Source of the DNA: Companilactobacillus nuruki
GTDB taxonomy: Bacteria; Bacillota; Bacilli; Lactobacillales; Lactobacillaceae
Direction of reading: 5' to 3'
Length of the DNA stretch: 33,097 nt
Assembly: GCF_002872255.1 (NCBI RefSeq)
Contig: NZ_NIPR01000028.1
Location: forward strand, 1-33,097
Position numbers and translations under genes: made by a program. The notes beneath the pieces are model-generated. The model worked only from the letters and a program-made list of their open reading frames with translations. It ran no database searches and was not told the DNA's origin. Below are positions 6,252 to 14,766 of the stretch, piece by piece; the first letter of the stretch is position 1; every line of letters starts with the position of its first letter.

Positions 6252-8269
6252 GGTTTAATATTATTTTCAATTTTACCTTCGGTTAAATATTGATCCCCAT
6301 GACTTCCAAGGAAAAGAGGAACCTTTTCCTCAACAACATCGCTAAATTCTAAACCATACCAAAGTGCTGGAGGCAAAGTAATATTTTGGAGTAGCAGGCG
6401 ACCGCCGATTAAGAATCTATCTAGGCTCCCCATATAATCCTGAGCGCCGAGGTCTTGAAATTGTTGATTTTGAATGACGAACTTGAATGATCCTACCCGA
6501 CGTTTGGGAACCATTGAATAAGTTGGGGTTTGATCATCAATAATACCTTGATCTAATAAACTATTAATGATTTGACGGATATAAATGTTAACATGCTGTG
6601 ATTTTTTGAATCCCAAATTTAATTTAACATTTACGACATTTCTTGTGTTCATCATATCAATTGAATAATTACATTCATAAGGAGCGCTAGTTTGATTGAC
6701 AGTAACGAACCAATAAACCTTAGCTCGTTTGGGATCTTGATCCAGGATCGAGTAAATAACTGATCGTTTAATAGAATAATTTTCTCCTACTTTGATCATA
6801 TAAACTAAATTAGTAGCATAAGTTGGAATAGATGGATCTTTGCTAAGTTTTTCTAATTGAGGAATAAAATCTAGAAGTGAAACATTCTCGCTCTCAGCCA
6901 TATAAGCATCACGTCTTTTATTACCAAAATACCAAACTACCATTATAGCTAAAATTGCAACGGTAATTATAACGGTGATATAACCGCCATGAATGAATTT
7001 AATTAGACTGGATAGAAGGAATAAACTTTCGAGTATAAAGAAGGTTATTAAAAAGATATTTGCGATGAAGGGGTGCTTTTTCATAATCAGGAATTGGTGA
7101 AGCAACAAAGTAGTCATTAGCATAGTTAAAGTAATTGCTAATCCATAGGCGGCTTCCATATGATCTGATGTTTGAAAACCCCAGACGATACTAACTGTAA
7201 TGACACAGAGCATCCAATTTATAGCTCTAATGTAGAGTTGGCTTTGGACTTTACCAGGGAAATTAACCTTTAGTCGTGGTAGGATTTTTAATCCGATTGC
7301 TTCTTGAACCAGAGTAAAAGATCCGGTAATTAAGGCTTGTGAAGCAATAATCGCTGCAAAAGTAGCAATTACAATCGCAAAAATTTTGAATTCACTTGGT
7401 AACATTTCGTAAAAGGGATTGATCCCAGCAATGTTATTGAATTGACTATTTTGATAATTATTGATTACCCAGGCAGCTTGTCCTAAGTAATTTAACATCA
7501 GCATAGTGTAGACGAATGGCCAAGTAGCGTAAATGTTATGTTTTCCAACTTGGCCCATATCAGAATAAAGTGCCTCAGCACCAGTTGTAGCTAGAAAAAC
7601 ACTACCAAGAATAAAAATACCGACTTTATTTACTGGACTGAAAAGTACCTTTATGGCATAAACTGGTGACAATGCTTTGAGAACGCCCCAATCATTAGTC
7701 ATATTCAATAAACCAGCTAAACCGATGAAACTAAACCAGATCAACATGATTGGACCAAATGAACGTCCAATTTTTTCGGTACCAAATTTTTGAATAATAA
7801 AAATTGTTAACAGAATAACAGTAACAATAATTAGAACGGTTGATTGTTTGTTGGAAAAGATAATATTTCCAAACTTTTGTCCTTTGATACCCTCAATGGC
7901 TGAGGTAACAGTCACTGCGGGTGTTAAGGTCCCATCAGCTAATAATGCTGAACCACCAATTAATGCAGGAATAATCAACCATTTTCCCTTGGAGCGAACC
8001 AAGGCATACAAGGCAAAAATACCACCTTCATCATTATTGTCAGCCTTCATAGCAATTAAGACGTATTTTACGGTGGTAATCAGCATTAAGGTCCAAAAGA
8101 TTAAGGAAACACTACCGAGGATATATTCAGGCTTGGCATCTGCCATAGTTCCAGCGCCGTTAATGATTGAGTTCATAACATAAAGAGGCGAGGTTCCGAT
8201 GTCTCCATAGACGATACCAAGGGTAATCAGCATACCTAAGGTAGATAATGATGATCTTCTCTTTTCCAT
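6236..8269 (-). CDS. kup: Kup-family potassium uptake protein
   Basis: 677-residue membrane protein for low-affinity, proton-coupled K+ uptake. The Kup signature [19 protein letters not shown] is at the N-terminus (about residues 15-33). [19 protein letters not shown] follows helix 2, then [20 protein letters not shown] with the conserved acidic helix residues. About 12 transmembrane helices occupy residues 10-455. The C-terminal cytosolic domain (about 460-677), including [26 protein letters not shown], is typical of lactobacillar Kup proteins. It is monocistronic and divergent from the ammonium transporter gene. The start ATG has AAGGAGA upstream. K+ importers in Firmicutes are often controlled by c-di-AMP, but no ydaO-type riboswitch was recognised in the short leader. 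Confidence 0.95.
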   Translation of the reverse strand: MEKRRSSLSTLGMLITLGIVYGDIGTSPLYVMNSIINGAGTMADAKPEYILGSVSLIFWTLMLITTVKYVLIAMKADNNDEGGIFALYALVRSKGKWLIIPALIGGSALLADGTLTPAVTVTSAIEGIKGQKFGNIIFSNKQSTVLIIVTVILLTIFIIQKFGTEKIGRSFGPIMLIWFSFIGLAGLLNMTNDWGVLKALSPVYAIKVLFSPVNKVGIFILGSVFLATTGAEALYSDMGQVGKHNIYATWPFVYTMLMLNYLGQAAWVINNYQNSQFNNIAGINPFYEMLPSEFKIFAIVIATFAAIIASQALITGSFTLVQEAIGLKILPRLKVNFPGKVQSQLYIRAINWMLCVITVSIVWGFQTSDHMEAAYGLAITLTMLMTTLLLHQFLIMKKHPFIANIFLITFFILESLFLLSSLIKFIHGGYITVIITVAILAIMVVWYFGNKRRDAYMAESENVSLLDFIPQLEKLSKDPSIPTYATNLVYMIKVGENYSIKRSVIYSILDQDPKRAKVYWFVTVNQTSAPYECNYSIDMMNTRNVVNVKLNLGFKKSQHVNIYIRQIINSLLDQGIIDDQTPTYSMVPKRRVGSFKFVIQNQQFQDLGAQDYMGSLDRFLIGGRLLLQNITLPPALWYGLEFSDVVEEKVPLFLGSHGDQYLTEGKIENNIKPKKEA

Positions 8270-8316
8270 GATGGTCTCCTTTGATATAGGAAATGAATCT
8301 ATTTATAACAATGTCT

Positions 8317-8322
8317 ATTATA
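8317..8322 (-). promoter_or_regulatory. Candidate kup -10 box
   Basis: A perfect TATAAT on the minus strand, 48 bases ahead of the kup start. The region 17 bases upstream (TTTTTA) is a poor -35. The spacer contains an imperfect TTGTT/AACAA repeat. Confidence 0.4.
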
Positions 8323-8439
8323 GTTTGTTAAACAATATTTAAAAATATTTATGACTTTTTATAATTCAAATTGGTATACATGTAATAAAAGATGTAATAC
8401 AATATCAAAAATAAAGAGGAAACTAATAAAGAAAAGAAT

Positions 8440-9615
8440 GTGGTCCGTATGAATACTGTATTTATGATTCTTTCAACTATATTGGTATGGTTGATGATAC
8501 CAGGAATAGCTATTTTCTATAGTGGCTTTGTGCCAACTCGTGATGTAAGTAGAATTTTATTTGATAGCTTTCTAATGTTTGGTTTAGCAGGGTTATTGTG
8601 GATTTTGATAGGTTTTTCGATGTCTTTTGAAGGTAATTTTTGGGGCATTATTGGTAATTTTAGACATCTATTCTTATCAGGGGTGGACATGTCGTCTACT
8701 TATGGAACAACAGGGTTACCAACCGGAGTTTATTTATTGTTTCAGATGATGTTTGCTATTTTAACACCAGCACTTTTCTTAGGAGCAGTTGCTAGTCGAG
8801 TTAGAATTAGATTTATTATTATGTTTGTAATCCTATGGTCTTTATTGATTTATTATCCTTTAGCACATATAGTCTGGTCATCTGCCGGCTTTTTAGCTAA
8901 ATTAGGTGTCTTAGATTTTGCTGGAGGTACAGTAATTCATATTGATGCTGGTATTACGGCCATGATTTTGGCGATAACACTCAGAGAACCTTACAAATAT
9001 AGTGGCGAACAAGTTTTAGGAAATCCGCTCTGGATTCTTATGGGAACGATCATTCTTTGGGTAGGTTGGTATGGTTTTAACGCGGGTAGTGCATTAAATG
9101 TTAGTAGCCAAACTATTAATGCTATTTTGACTACCACAGTTGCTGCTTGTTCAGCATCGATTGCATGGATTATTTTGGAAAATACTTTTAAGGGTAAAGT
9201 AACTTTAAGCGGTATTTGTATTGGGAGTATCTGTGGCCTGGTTGGGATAACTCCTGGAACTGGTTATGTAACGGTTTTTGGTTCAGTTATTATTGGAATA
9301 GTTTCTGCCATAGGCAGTTATTATTTTATGAACCATCTTAAGTATAAATTGCATTTGAATGATTATTTAGATATTTTTGGTTGTCATGGTGTTAGTGGAA
9401 TAATTGGTTCGATATGTGTTGGCCTATTTGCTACTAAATCTGTAAACGGTAATGTTTTAAACAATGGATTATTTTATGGTGGTGGATTTAGATTATTAGG
9501 TTTGCAAGTATTTGGAGTTATTTTTACAATTGTTTTTGTTTCATTGTTAGGAACAGTCATTATAGTTGGTTTAAAGAAATTCTTTAAGGGTAATATTGGA
9601 GTGGAAAGGTTATAA
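8440..9615 (+). CDS. amt: Ammonium transporter (Amt/MEP/Rh family)
   Basis: 391-residue, 11-helix channel for ammonium. The two pore histidines are present, in DFAGGTVIHIDAG (about residues 165-177) and in DIFGCHGVSGIIGS (about 305-318). The periplasmic-side hallmark AFLGAVASR-like segment, YYPLAHIVW and WVGWYGFNAGSAL are also canonical. The start is uncertain: GTG at 8440 is in frame, while ATG at 8449 gives MNTVFMILSTILVW, which also fits the family; AAAGAGG lies about 20 bases ahead of the GTG, so neither has ideal spacing. No glnK/PII gene adjoins, unlike the usual amtB-glnK pair, so inhibition by PII here is doubtful. It is a single-gene unit with a terminator. Confidence 0.93.
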   Translation: MVRMNTVFMILSTILVWLMIPGIAIFYSGFVPTRDVSRILFDSFLMFGLAGLLWILIGFSMSFEGNFWGIIGNFRHLFLSGVDMSSTYGTTGLPTGVYLLFQMMFAILTPALFLGAVASRVRIRFIIMFVILWSLLIYYPLAHIVWSSAGFLAKLGVLDFAGGTVIHIDAGITAMILAITLREPYKYSGEQVLGNPLWILMGTIILWVGWYGFNAGSALNVSSQTINAILTTTVAACSASIAWIILENTFKGKVTLSGICIGSICGLVGITPGTGYVTVFGSVIIGIVSAIGSYYFMNHLKYKLHLNDYLDIFGCHGVSGIIGSICVGLFATKSVNGNVLNNGLFYGGGFRLLGLQVFGVIFTIVFVSLLGTVIIVGLKKFFKGNIGVERL

Positions 9616-9653
9616 CTAAATGTTTTAGTGCTGGTTAAAAATCATTGATATAC

Positions 9654-9700
9654 AAAAAAGCTATGTTGACTTAATTTTGATTAAATCAATATAGCTTTTT
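9654..9700. terminator. Bidirectional terminator between amt and the DUF1003 gene
   Basis: AAAAAGCTATGTTGA pairs with TCAATATAGCTTTTT (about 9655-9669 with 9685-9699). T-runs follow on both strands and it lies between convergent genes. Confidence 0.85.
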
Positions 9701-9708
9701 CGTATCTA

Positions 9709-10494
9709 TTAAATATGTTTTGTTTCGTTTTTTTGATCACGAGTTGGATGTCTAGTGTTACGGTCCCTTTTAGATTCATTGTTAGCCTTTAACGATTGGA
9801 TTTCATTTTCAATTTCACTCAAAACCTCAATCTGCATTTTTTGAATATCCAAAATATGGGGCCATTGTACCTCATTTAATTGATCTAGTTTTTTGTGGAG
9901 AATACGAATTTCCATTTCAGATTTCATATTAGTTTTATAATCATTTTCAGAATCAACTCGATCACGTTCGGCTTGTCGGTTTTGACTCATCATGATGATA
10001 GGAGCCTGTATAGCGGCCAGACAGCTCAAAAATAAGTTCAGGAGTATAAATGGATAGGGATCGAAGTTAATCCCAAAGAAGTGGATTATATTGATTGTCA
10101 TCCACACAACTATGATAATGCTAAAACTAATAATAAATCCCCAACTACCGCCAAATTTTGCTACGGCATCAGCCAATTTTTGTCCGGTTGTTCTTTTACT
10201 GTATACGGTGTCATTGATATTAGTAATGACATAGGTATTTTTAGCCATTTCTTTTTTTAATTCGTCGCTCATTTGTTTATCTATCTTTAAATCTTGATCG
10301 ATGACAGTCTGCATACGGGAAATCCTTAATTCCTGCATATCCTTTAGGCATATAAATGATGAATCTTTTGCAAAACTATTTGTCTTTATAACTTGTGCTT
10401 TAAGAGTTTCACTTAGGTCTCTTAGGAATAAGCCTTCCATAATGGTGAAACGGTTACCACAAATTACACAAATTTGATTCTTTTTGATGGTCAT
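9709..10494 (-). CDS. DUF1003-family membrane protein
   Basis: About 261 residues, function unknown. An N-terminal soluble part (about 1-110) with one CxxC (CVICG) precedes two transmembrane helices. The DUF1003 core reads FGGSWGFIISFSIIIVVWM, then FDPYPFILLNLFLSCLAAIQAP and IIMMSQNRQAERDR. A C-terminal predicted coiled coil of about 90 residues ends in a very charged tail (Arg/Lys/Asn/Glu). The start is taken at 10494 because AAAGGAGGT is six bases ahead; the ATG two codons earlier abuts the Shine-Dalgarno. The gene lies directly downstream of the ndh terminator on the same strand, so it is either read-through dependent or served by an unseen promoter. The single CxxC is too little for a zinc ribbon on its own. 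Confidence 0.82.
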   Translation of the reverse strand: MTIKKNQICVICGNRFTIMEGLFLRDLSETLKAQVIKTNSFAKDSSFICLKDMQELRISRMQTVIDQDLKIDKQMSDELKKEMAKNTYVITNINDTVYSKRTTGQKLADAVAKFGGSWGFIISFSIIIVVWMTINIIHFFGINFDPYPFILLNLFLSCLAAIQAPIIMMSQNRQAERDRVDSENDYKTNMKSEMEIRILHKKLDQLNEVQWPHILDIQKMQIEVLSEIENEIQSLKANNESKRDRNTRHPTRDQKNETKHI

Positions 10495-10514
10495 AATCAT
10501 ACCTCCTTTAAGTG

Positions 10515-10566
10515 TTAACGTAAAAAGTCCCTAATTCATATTTTGAATTAGGGACTTTTACGTTAA
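10515..10566 (-). terminator. Long-armed terminator of ndh
   Basis: TTAACGTAAAAAGTCCCTAA... and its complement form a 23-bp stem with one bulged A (10515-10538 with 10544-10566). The minus strand shows GGGACTTTTTACG. The DUF1003 ribosome binding site follows only about six bases after the hairpin. Confidence 0.8.
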
Positions 10567-10625
10567 ATAGACTTTTATTTAACATTTGAGTTTAGTGGCA
10601 TAAAGTAAATAATGTCTAAGACTCG

Positions 10626-11813
10626 TTAAATAGTTCCCTTTTTAATAGCTGTCTTAATGCCGGCGATTTCCATAATTCCACGATCGGCAGATAGATGCTT
10701 GAGTAGGGATGCTATTGGGCCTTTAAATTTAAGATTCTTATCGGTAATTTCAGCAATACCATGGTTTTGACCTAAGGATGCTACGGTTCCCATTGAATGA
10801 TATACAAATGGTTTCAAATCTTTGCCATTTAAAGCGGCGGCAATGTTAAAGGCAGCGCCGGCACCTTCGGCAGTAGCCAATTGACCAGTTGTTGGGTAGG
10901 GACGTTGTTCACCCTTAGGGATCATAGCTGAATCATCACCAATAAAGTATGCTTCAGGATGATCTTCAAGGTTTAAGAATTCAGTTGTCATAACACGATT
11001 TCTTCTAGCTTCAATACCAGAATTTGTAATAACATCAGAACCACTAACACCAACAGTCCATAGAATCGTACTACCAGCTACGCTCTTTTCAGTGTCGCCA
11101 TCCATATATACAACGGCCTTTGGCTCGATCTTTTTGATCTTAGCGCCTGTTAAAAGTTTGATGCCGTTCTTATCAAGATATTCAACAGCATAACTAGCTA
11201 AGTTTTCATCAAACATAGGTAGGATTCTTGTTGCCATTTCTAGGCAAGTAACCTTGATCTCAGGTACATCGTATTTAGCTTTGAGGATTTTAACAGTATC
11301 AACTAATTCACCAAGAATTTCTACGCCAGTAAATCCAGCACCACAGACGATGATACTTAAATCAGCAGGGTCTTGTGATTCTTTGTAATTAGCGATATTT
11401 TCATTTATCTTTTTATAAATATTTTGAGCTGATTCAAGATCTTGAAGGATTAGAGCATTCTCACTGGCACCCTCAAGTCCGAAGTCTTCAGAGCGGAAAC
11501 CTAAGCCAACGACGATGTAATCGTAAGTAATATCGTCATGGTCAGAGAATTCAACTGTTTTATTGTCTAAATCAAGTTTGGAAACAGTTGCCTTGATGAA
11601 ATTAACGTTTGAAGGAAGAACTGAACGAACATCAAAACTAATTGCGTCAGCTCTGTTAGTCCCCGCTGCAATAGTATGCAAAGCCGTTTTTTCAACGTGC
11701 TTTTCATTTTTATCAATTAAATCAATTTGAGTTCCAGCTGGTGTGTTTTTGGCCAAGTCACGAGCAGCTCTTAAACCACCATAACCAGCGCCTAGTACTA
11801 AAATATGTGCCAT
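10626..11813 (-). CDS. ndh: Type-II NADH dehydrogenase (non-proton-pumping NADH:quinone oxidoreductase)
   Basis: 395-residue peripheral membrane flavoprotein that oxidises NADH and passes electrons to membrane quinone. The FAD-binding Rossmann motif ILVLGAGYGGLRAA is at residues 4-17 and the NADH-binding motif IIVCGAGFTGVEILGE at about 153-168. The FAD-contacting AYFIGDDSAM and the quinone-site RPYPTTGQLATAEGAGAA follow. The C-terminal amphipathic tail (LLKHLSADRGIMEIAGIKTAIKKG) would anchor it to the membrane. It is likely the entry point to the cytochrome bd chain encoded further right. The start ATG has GAAGGAGAA upstream. It follows napA by 82 bases on the same strand but has its own -10 and a candidate cre site. 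Confidence 0.94.
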   Translation of the reverse strand: MAHILVLGAGYGGLRAARDLAKNTPAGTQIDLIDKNEKHVEKTALHTIAAGTNRADAISFDVRSVLPSNVNFIKATVSKLDLDNKTVEFSDHDDITYDYIVVGLGFRSEDFGLEGASENALILQDLESAQNIYKKINENIANYKESQDPADLSIIVCGAGFTGVEILGELVDTVKILKAKYDVPEIKVTCLEMATRILPMFDENLASYAVEYLDKNGIKLLTGAKIKKIEPKAVVYMDGDTEKSVAGSTILWTVGVSGSDVITNSGIEARRNRVMTTEFLNLEDHPEAYFIGDDSAMIPKGEQRPYPTTGQLATAEGAGAAFNIAAALNGKDLKPFVYHSMGTVASLGQNHGIAEITDKNLKFKGPIASLLKHLSADRGIMEIAGIKTAIKKGTI

Positions 11814-11845
11814 AATTAACCTTCTCCTTCTAGTCCAAAATTAAA

Positions 11846-11864
11846 TGTTTACGTTATCATTATA
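11846..11864 (-). promoter_or_regulatory. ndh -10 box overlapped by a candidate cre (CcpA) site
   Basis: Minus strand TATAAT (11859-11864) is followed by TGATAACGTAAACA (11846-11859). This matches the cre consensus TGWNANCGNTNWCA at all fixed positions except one. A cre at the start point would mean catabolite repression of ndh. The -35 is weak (TTCTCC). Confidence 0.55.
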
Positions 11865-11895
11865 TATCCTTGAGTTGTTTAGGAGAAATCATATG

Positions 11896-13044
11896 CTATA
11901 AAGGATTTTTACTAATTGAGTGTTTCAGGAAAAATGGAGCTAAAATTGTAATCAAAATAATGCTGATAATAACTGCTGAATAATATTCTTCTGATAACAA
12001 ATGAACTCCGTAACCAACTTGGGCTACGATCAAGGCCATCTCTCCTCTAGAGATCATACCTGAGCCAATTACATAAGAATCCTTTAGATCAAATCCAGAA
12101 ATTCTTGCTCCAAATCCAGCACCTAGTAGTTTTCCAATTATACCTGTGAGGGTGAAAAGAAAAATCAACCAAAAATCATGAATAAAGCTACTGAATTCAA
12201 GATTCAATCCAATACTGATAAAAAAGATTGGAATAAAAATTGTGTAACCAATCAGCTCGATGTTATTGGTAATTTTTTCATTGTAGTCTTTAGAACTTGA
12301 AACGGCGATACCAGCTACGAAGGCACCTAAAACGGAATCTAGCTGAACCTTGTCGGCAAAAAAAGCCATAAGAAGGCAAATAACTAATGCAAAAATAGTA
12401 GGAGCGTGAGTTGCATCGAGGTACTCTGATAATTTCATTAAGTTAGGTATGATCCATTTGTGTAAAATGATTATTAATATTCCAAATATTACCCACATAC
12501 CTAAGAGTAATAGGAGTTTCTCAAATGAAAAGTTGCCAGTCAATGTACCTGACATAACACTTAAAATAGAAATTGCCAAAATATCATCGGCAACCGCAGC
12601 ACCGAGAATTACTGTTCCGGAGGTACTGGATAAGTAATTAAGGCTTTTTAAAACCTCGACCGAAATTGAAACAGAGGTAGCCGCAAAAACAACTGATATA
12701 AAGACACTTTCCTTTAGATTAATGCCAAAAATAAGCGCAGTTCCCAAAGTCATAGCAACTGGCAAAATAACTCCGCAGATTGCCACATTGATACTTGGGA
12801 TGAGATGTTTTCTTAATAGTTTTAAATCACTTTCTAAACCAGCTAAAAACATTAAGAGAATAACACCAATATCAGCAAATAATTCTACTTCATGTGTTGG
12901 TTTTACAATATCCAAAACACCCTTGCCAAGAATTATACCCAAAATTAGTTGTCCAACAACAGCAGGTAAGTTCAGACGGTTAAAAATGTGACTAATAATT
13001 AAAGTTAAAAAAAGCATTAATGCTAAGAGGGTTATAAATTCCAT
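11896..13044 (-). CDS. napA: NapA-type Na+/H+ antiporter (CPA2 family)
   Basis: 382-residue membrane protein with about 12-13 helices and no C-terminal TrkA-N or USP domain, the same length class as Enterococcus hirae NapA. The helix-5 pair AAVADDILAI (Asp-Asp) marks electrogenic sodium/proton exchangers of the CPA2 family; Kef-type potassium systems usually have one Asp replaced. RLNLPAVVGQLILGIILG near the start and GMISRGEMALIVAQVGYG near residue 330 are further family signatures. It probably exports Na+ for pH and salt homeostasis. It starts nine bases after the TetR gene, and its ribosome binding site is within the tetR 3' end, so the two form an operon. Confidence 0.9.
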   Translation of the reverse strand: MEFITLLALMLFLTLIISHIFNRLNLPAVVGQLILGIILGKGVLDIVKPTHEVELFADIGVILLMFLAGLESDLKLLRKHLIPSINVAICGVILPVAMTLGTALIFGINLKESVFISVVFAATSVSISVEVLKSLNYLSSTSGTVILGAAVADDILAISILSVMSGTLTGNFSFEKLLLLLGMWVIFGILIIILHKWIIPNLMKLSEYLDATHAPTIFALVICLLMAFFADKVQLDSVLGAFVAGIAVSSSKDYNEKITNNIELIGYTIFIPIFFISIGLNLEFSSFIHDFWLIFLFTLTGIIGKLLGAGFGARISGFDLKDSYVIGSGMISRGEMALIVAQVGYGVHLLSEEYYSAVIISIILITILAPFFLKHSISKNPL

Positions 13045-13053
13045 GAAAAAGTC

Positions 13054-13641
13054 CTATTCTTTCTTAATGCCGTTGATAAAAATATTGATAACCGTTTTTA
13101 AATTAGCAATATTGCGCTTCCTTTTGGCATCGTTATATTCAATGTAAGGGAGTAACATCGTCAAAAAAGTTCCAACTTGTATGGGAATTGCTAAGTCGGA
13201 TCGAAGTTGATCTTTGTGAGATTGGAAAATATTGAAAAGAATTTTGTAATAGCCACCATCCCAATTTTTGCTGAGATCACGACGTTCTTCATCGGTAAAG
13301 AAGTTTTCAATATCGTTTCGCATCACAAAATAATTGATACGAAAATTTTCAATCATAAATTGTGATATATAAATTAATAATTCTTCAAAAGGAAGGTCTT
13401 TATTCTGTTTATACGCCTCTAGTAATTTATCGCTGAAACCACTGACAGCGTATTCAATAGATTTTATATAAAGAACCTTTTTATTTTTATAGTAGTGATA
13501 CATGTTAGGTTGTGTAATATTGAGTTCTTGAGCTATCTTACGGGTTGAGGTTGCCTGATATCCCTGGGAGAGGAACATTTCAGCAGCTACTTTAAGAATT
13601 GCATTTTTTGTATTTTCGGCTTGTTGGTCTCTTGCATTCAT
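13054..13641 (-). CDS. TetR-family regulator, first gene of the napA operon
   Basis: 195 residues. The N-terminal TetR helix-turn-helix is plain: ILKVAAEMFLSQGYQATSTRKIAQELNI, then TQPNMYHYYKNKKVLYIKSI (about residues 15-65). The rest is an all-helical ligand/dimer domain without a recognised ligand. Its position directly upstream of napA, nine bases away, suggests that it represses its own operon, but the inducing signal cannot be read from sequence. The start ATG at 13641 has AAGGGATGG about ten bases upstream. Confidence 0.9.
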   Translation of the reverse strand: MNARDQQAENTKNAILKVAAEMFLSQGYQATSTRKIAQELNITQPNMYHYYKNKKVLYIKSIEYAVSGFSDKLLEAYKQNKDLPFEELLIYISQFMIENFRINYFVMRNDIENFFTDEERRDLSKNWDGGYYKILFNIFQSHKDQLRSDLAIPIQVGTFLTMLLPYIEYNDAKRKRNIANLKTVINIFINGIKKE

Positions 13642-13671
13642 TTTTTATCCATCCCTTGTTTATTCGTATAC

Positions 13672-13686
13672 CATTATATATTAATG
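13672..13686 (-). promoter_or_regulatory. tetR-napA -10 region with small dyad
   Basis: Minus strand TATAAT (13673-13678) lies inside CATTA-N5-TAATG (13672-13686). This could be the autoregulatory operator of the TetR protein. The -35 is not clear. Confidence 0.35.
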
Positions 13687-13713
13687 TACGCGGGTTAATA
13701 TGTATTTTGGAAG

Positions 13714-13770
13714 TAAAAAACAGTTGTTTTAACGTACTTACTTAAATAAAGTCACGTTAAAACAACTGTT
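13714..13770 (-). terminator. Terminator of the GT2 glycosyltransferase gene
   Basis: Perfect 17-bp arms AACAGTTGTTTTAACGT / ACGTTAAAACAACTGTT (13719-13735, 13754-13770) enclose an 18-base loop. On the minus strand TTTTTTAC follows. Confidence 0.85.
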
Positions 13771-13771
13771 A

Positions 13772-14704
13772 TTATTTCTTATCCTTAACGATATAGATTG
13801 GACGCTTCTTAACTTCTAGGAAGATTTTACCAATATACTCTCCTAAAATACCAATACTTAATAGTTGAATACCACCAATTAAAAGAATAATTGAAACCAA
13901 TGAAGCCCAACCATTTACGCTGCTAAGAGGATTGATAAACTTTCTAATAATAATACCAATGATAGCAATAATAGAGGTAATTGAGAAAATGGTTCCCATC
14001 CAAGTGGCAAACATCAAGGGGCCTTCTGAAAAGTCTACAATACCAGTAATAGCGTATTTCAATAGTTTCCAAAAGTTCCAAGAAGTTGTTCCAGCTGAAC
14101 GTTCGCGGTTTTTATAAGGTAAGTACTTAGTTTTGAAACCAACCCAACTGAAAATACCCTTAGAAAAGCGATTATATTCGGTCATTGATTTGATGGCTTC
14201 AACCATTTGACGAGTCATTAAACGGTAGTCTCTAGCGCCAGGAATAATTTTAGTTTGTGACATTTTGTTTATTACTTTATAAAATCCTTCGGAGAAGAAA
14301 GAAATTATTTTATTTTCACCTTCGCGGTCCATACGAGCAGTACCTACACAGTCGTATTCACCATCTTCTAACATATCAAACATTTCGGGTAACATTTCAG
14401 GTGGATCTTGAAGATCAACATCCATAACGGCAGTATAATCACCAGTTACCGAGTTTAAACCAGCATATAAAGCTGCTTCTTTACCAAAATTACGTGAGAA
14501 TGAAATAAAATGAACTTCATCACTGTGTTCTTTTTGTAAATCTTTCAGAATAGAATAAGTTTTATCTTTTGAACCATCATCTATGAACCAATATTCAAAA
14601 TTAAATTTATTGGTCTCTTCTTTTAGTTTAGTCATAGCATCATAGTAAATATTGATAGTTTCTTCTTCGTTAAAACATGGAACGATAAGAGATATAGTCT
14701 TCAT
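13772..14704 (-). CDS. Polyprenyl-phosphate GT2 glycosyltransferase (GtrB/CsbB-like)
   Basis: 310-residue membrane enzyme, predicted to transfer a sugar from a nucleotide donor to undecaprenyl phosphate on the cytosolic face, feeding cell-envelope glycosylation. The GT-A domain opens with ISLIVPCFNEEETI. It has FIDDGSKD (about residues 45-52) and DVDLQDPPEM with the metal-binding acids. Two C-terminal membrane helices, about 235-260 and 270-297, follow the NRERSAGTTSWNFWKLLKYA amphipathic segment. The ATG at 14704 gives the usual N-terminus; an in-frame GTG six codons upstream is possible, and neither has a strong ribosome binding site. No flippase (GtrA) or acceptor GT-C transferase adjoins. 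It lies downstream of the coiled-coil gene, with a terminator between them. Confidence 0.9.
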   Translation of the reverse strand: MKTISLIVPCFNEEETINIYYDAMTKLKEETNKFNFEYWFIDDGSKDKTYSILKDLQKEHSDEVHFISFSRNFGKEAALYAGLNSVTGDYTAVMDVDLQDPPEMLPEMFDMLEDGEYDCVGTARMDREGENKIISFFSEGFYKVINKMSQTKIIPGARDYRLMTRQMVEAIKSMTEYNRFSKGIFSWVGFKTKYLPYKNRERSAGTTSWNFWKLLKYAITGIVDFSEGPLMFATWMGTIFSITSIIAIIGIIIRKFINPLSSVNGWASLVSIILLIGGIQLLSIGILGEYIGKIFLEVKKRPIYIVKDKK

Positions 14705-14731
14705 AGTATTTTTCGCTTTCACAATAATTAG

Positions 14732-14758
14732 AAAAAAACACTCATAAATGAGCGTTTT
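14732..14758 (-). terminator. Terminator behind the coiled-coil gene, just ahead of the GT2 gene
   Basis: AAAACGCTCAT / ATGAGTGTTTT stem with a two-base loop, followed on the minus strand by a T-run (TTTTTTT in all). It ends about 10-25 bases from the GT2 start codons, leaving no space for a promoter. Confidence 0.8.
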
Positions 14759-14766
14759 AAATTAAA

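Noticed and set aside
8270-8439. A c-di-AMP (ydaO-type) riboswitch upstream of kup
   Set aside because: The region is only 170 bases, shared with amt, very A+T-rich, and shows none of the conserved G-rich motifs or the paired stems of that riboswitch.
9709-10494. DUF1003 protein as a zinc-ribbon transport regulator
   Set aside because: Only one CxxC pair is present, and the second pair needed for a ribbon is not seen in the first 60 residues.
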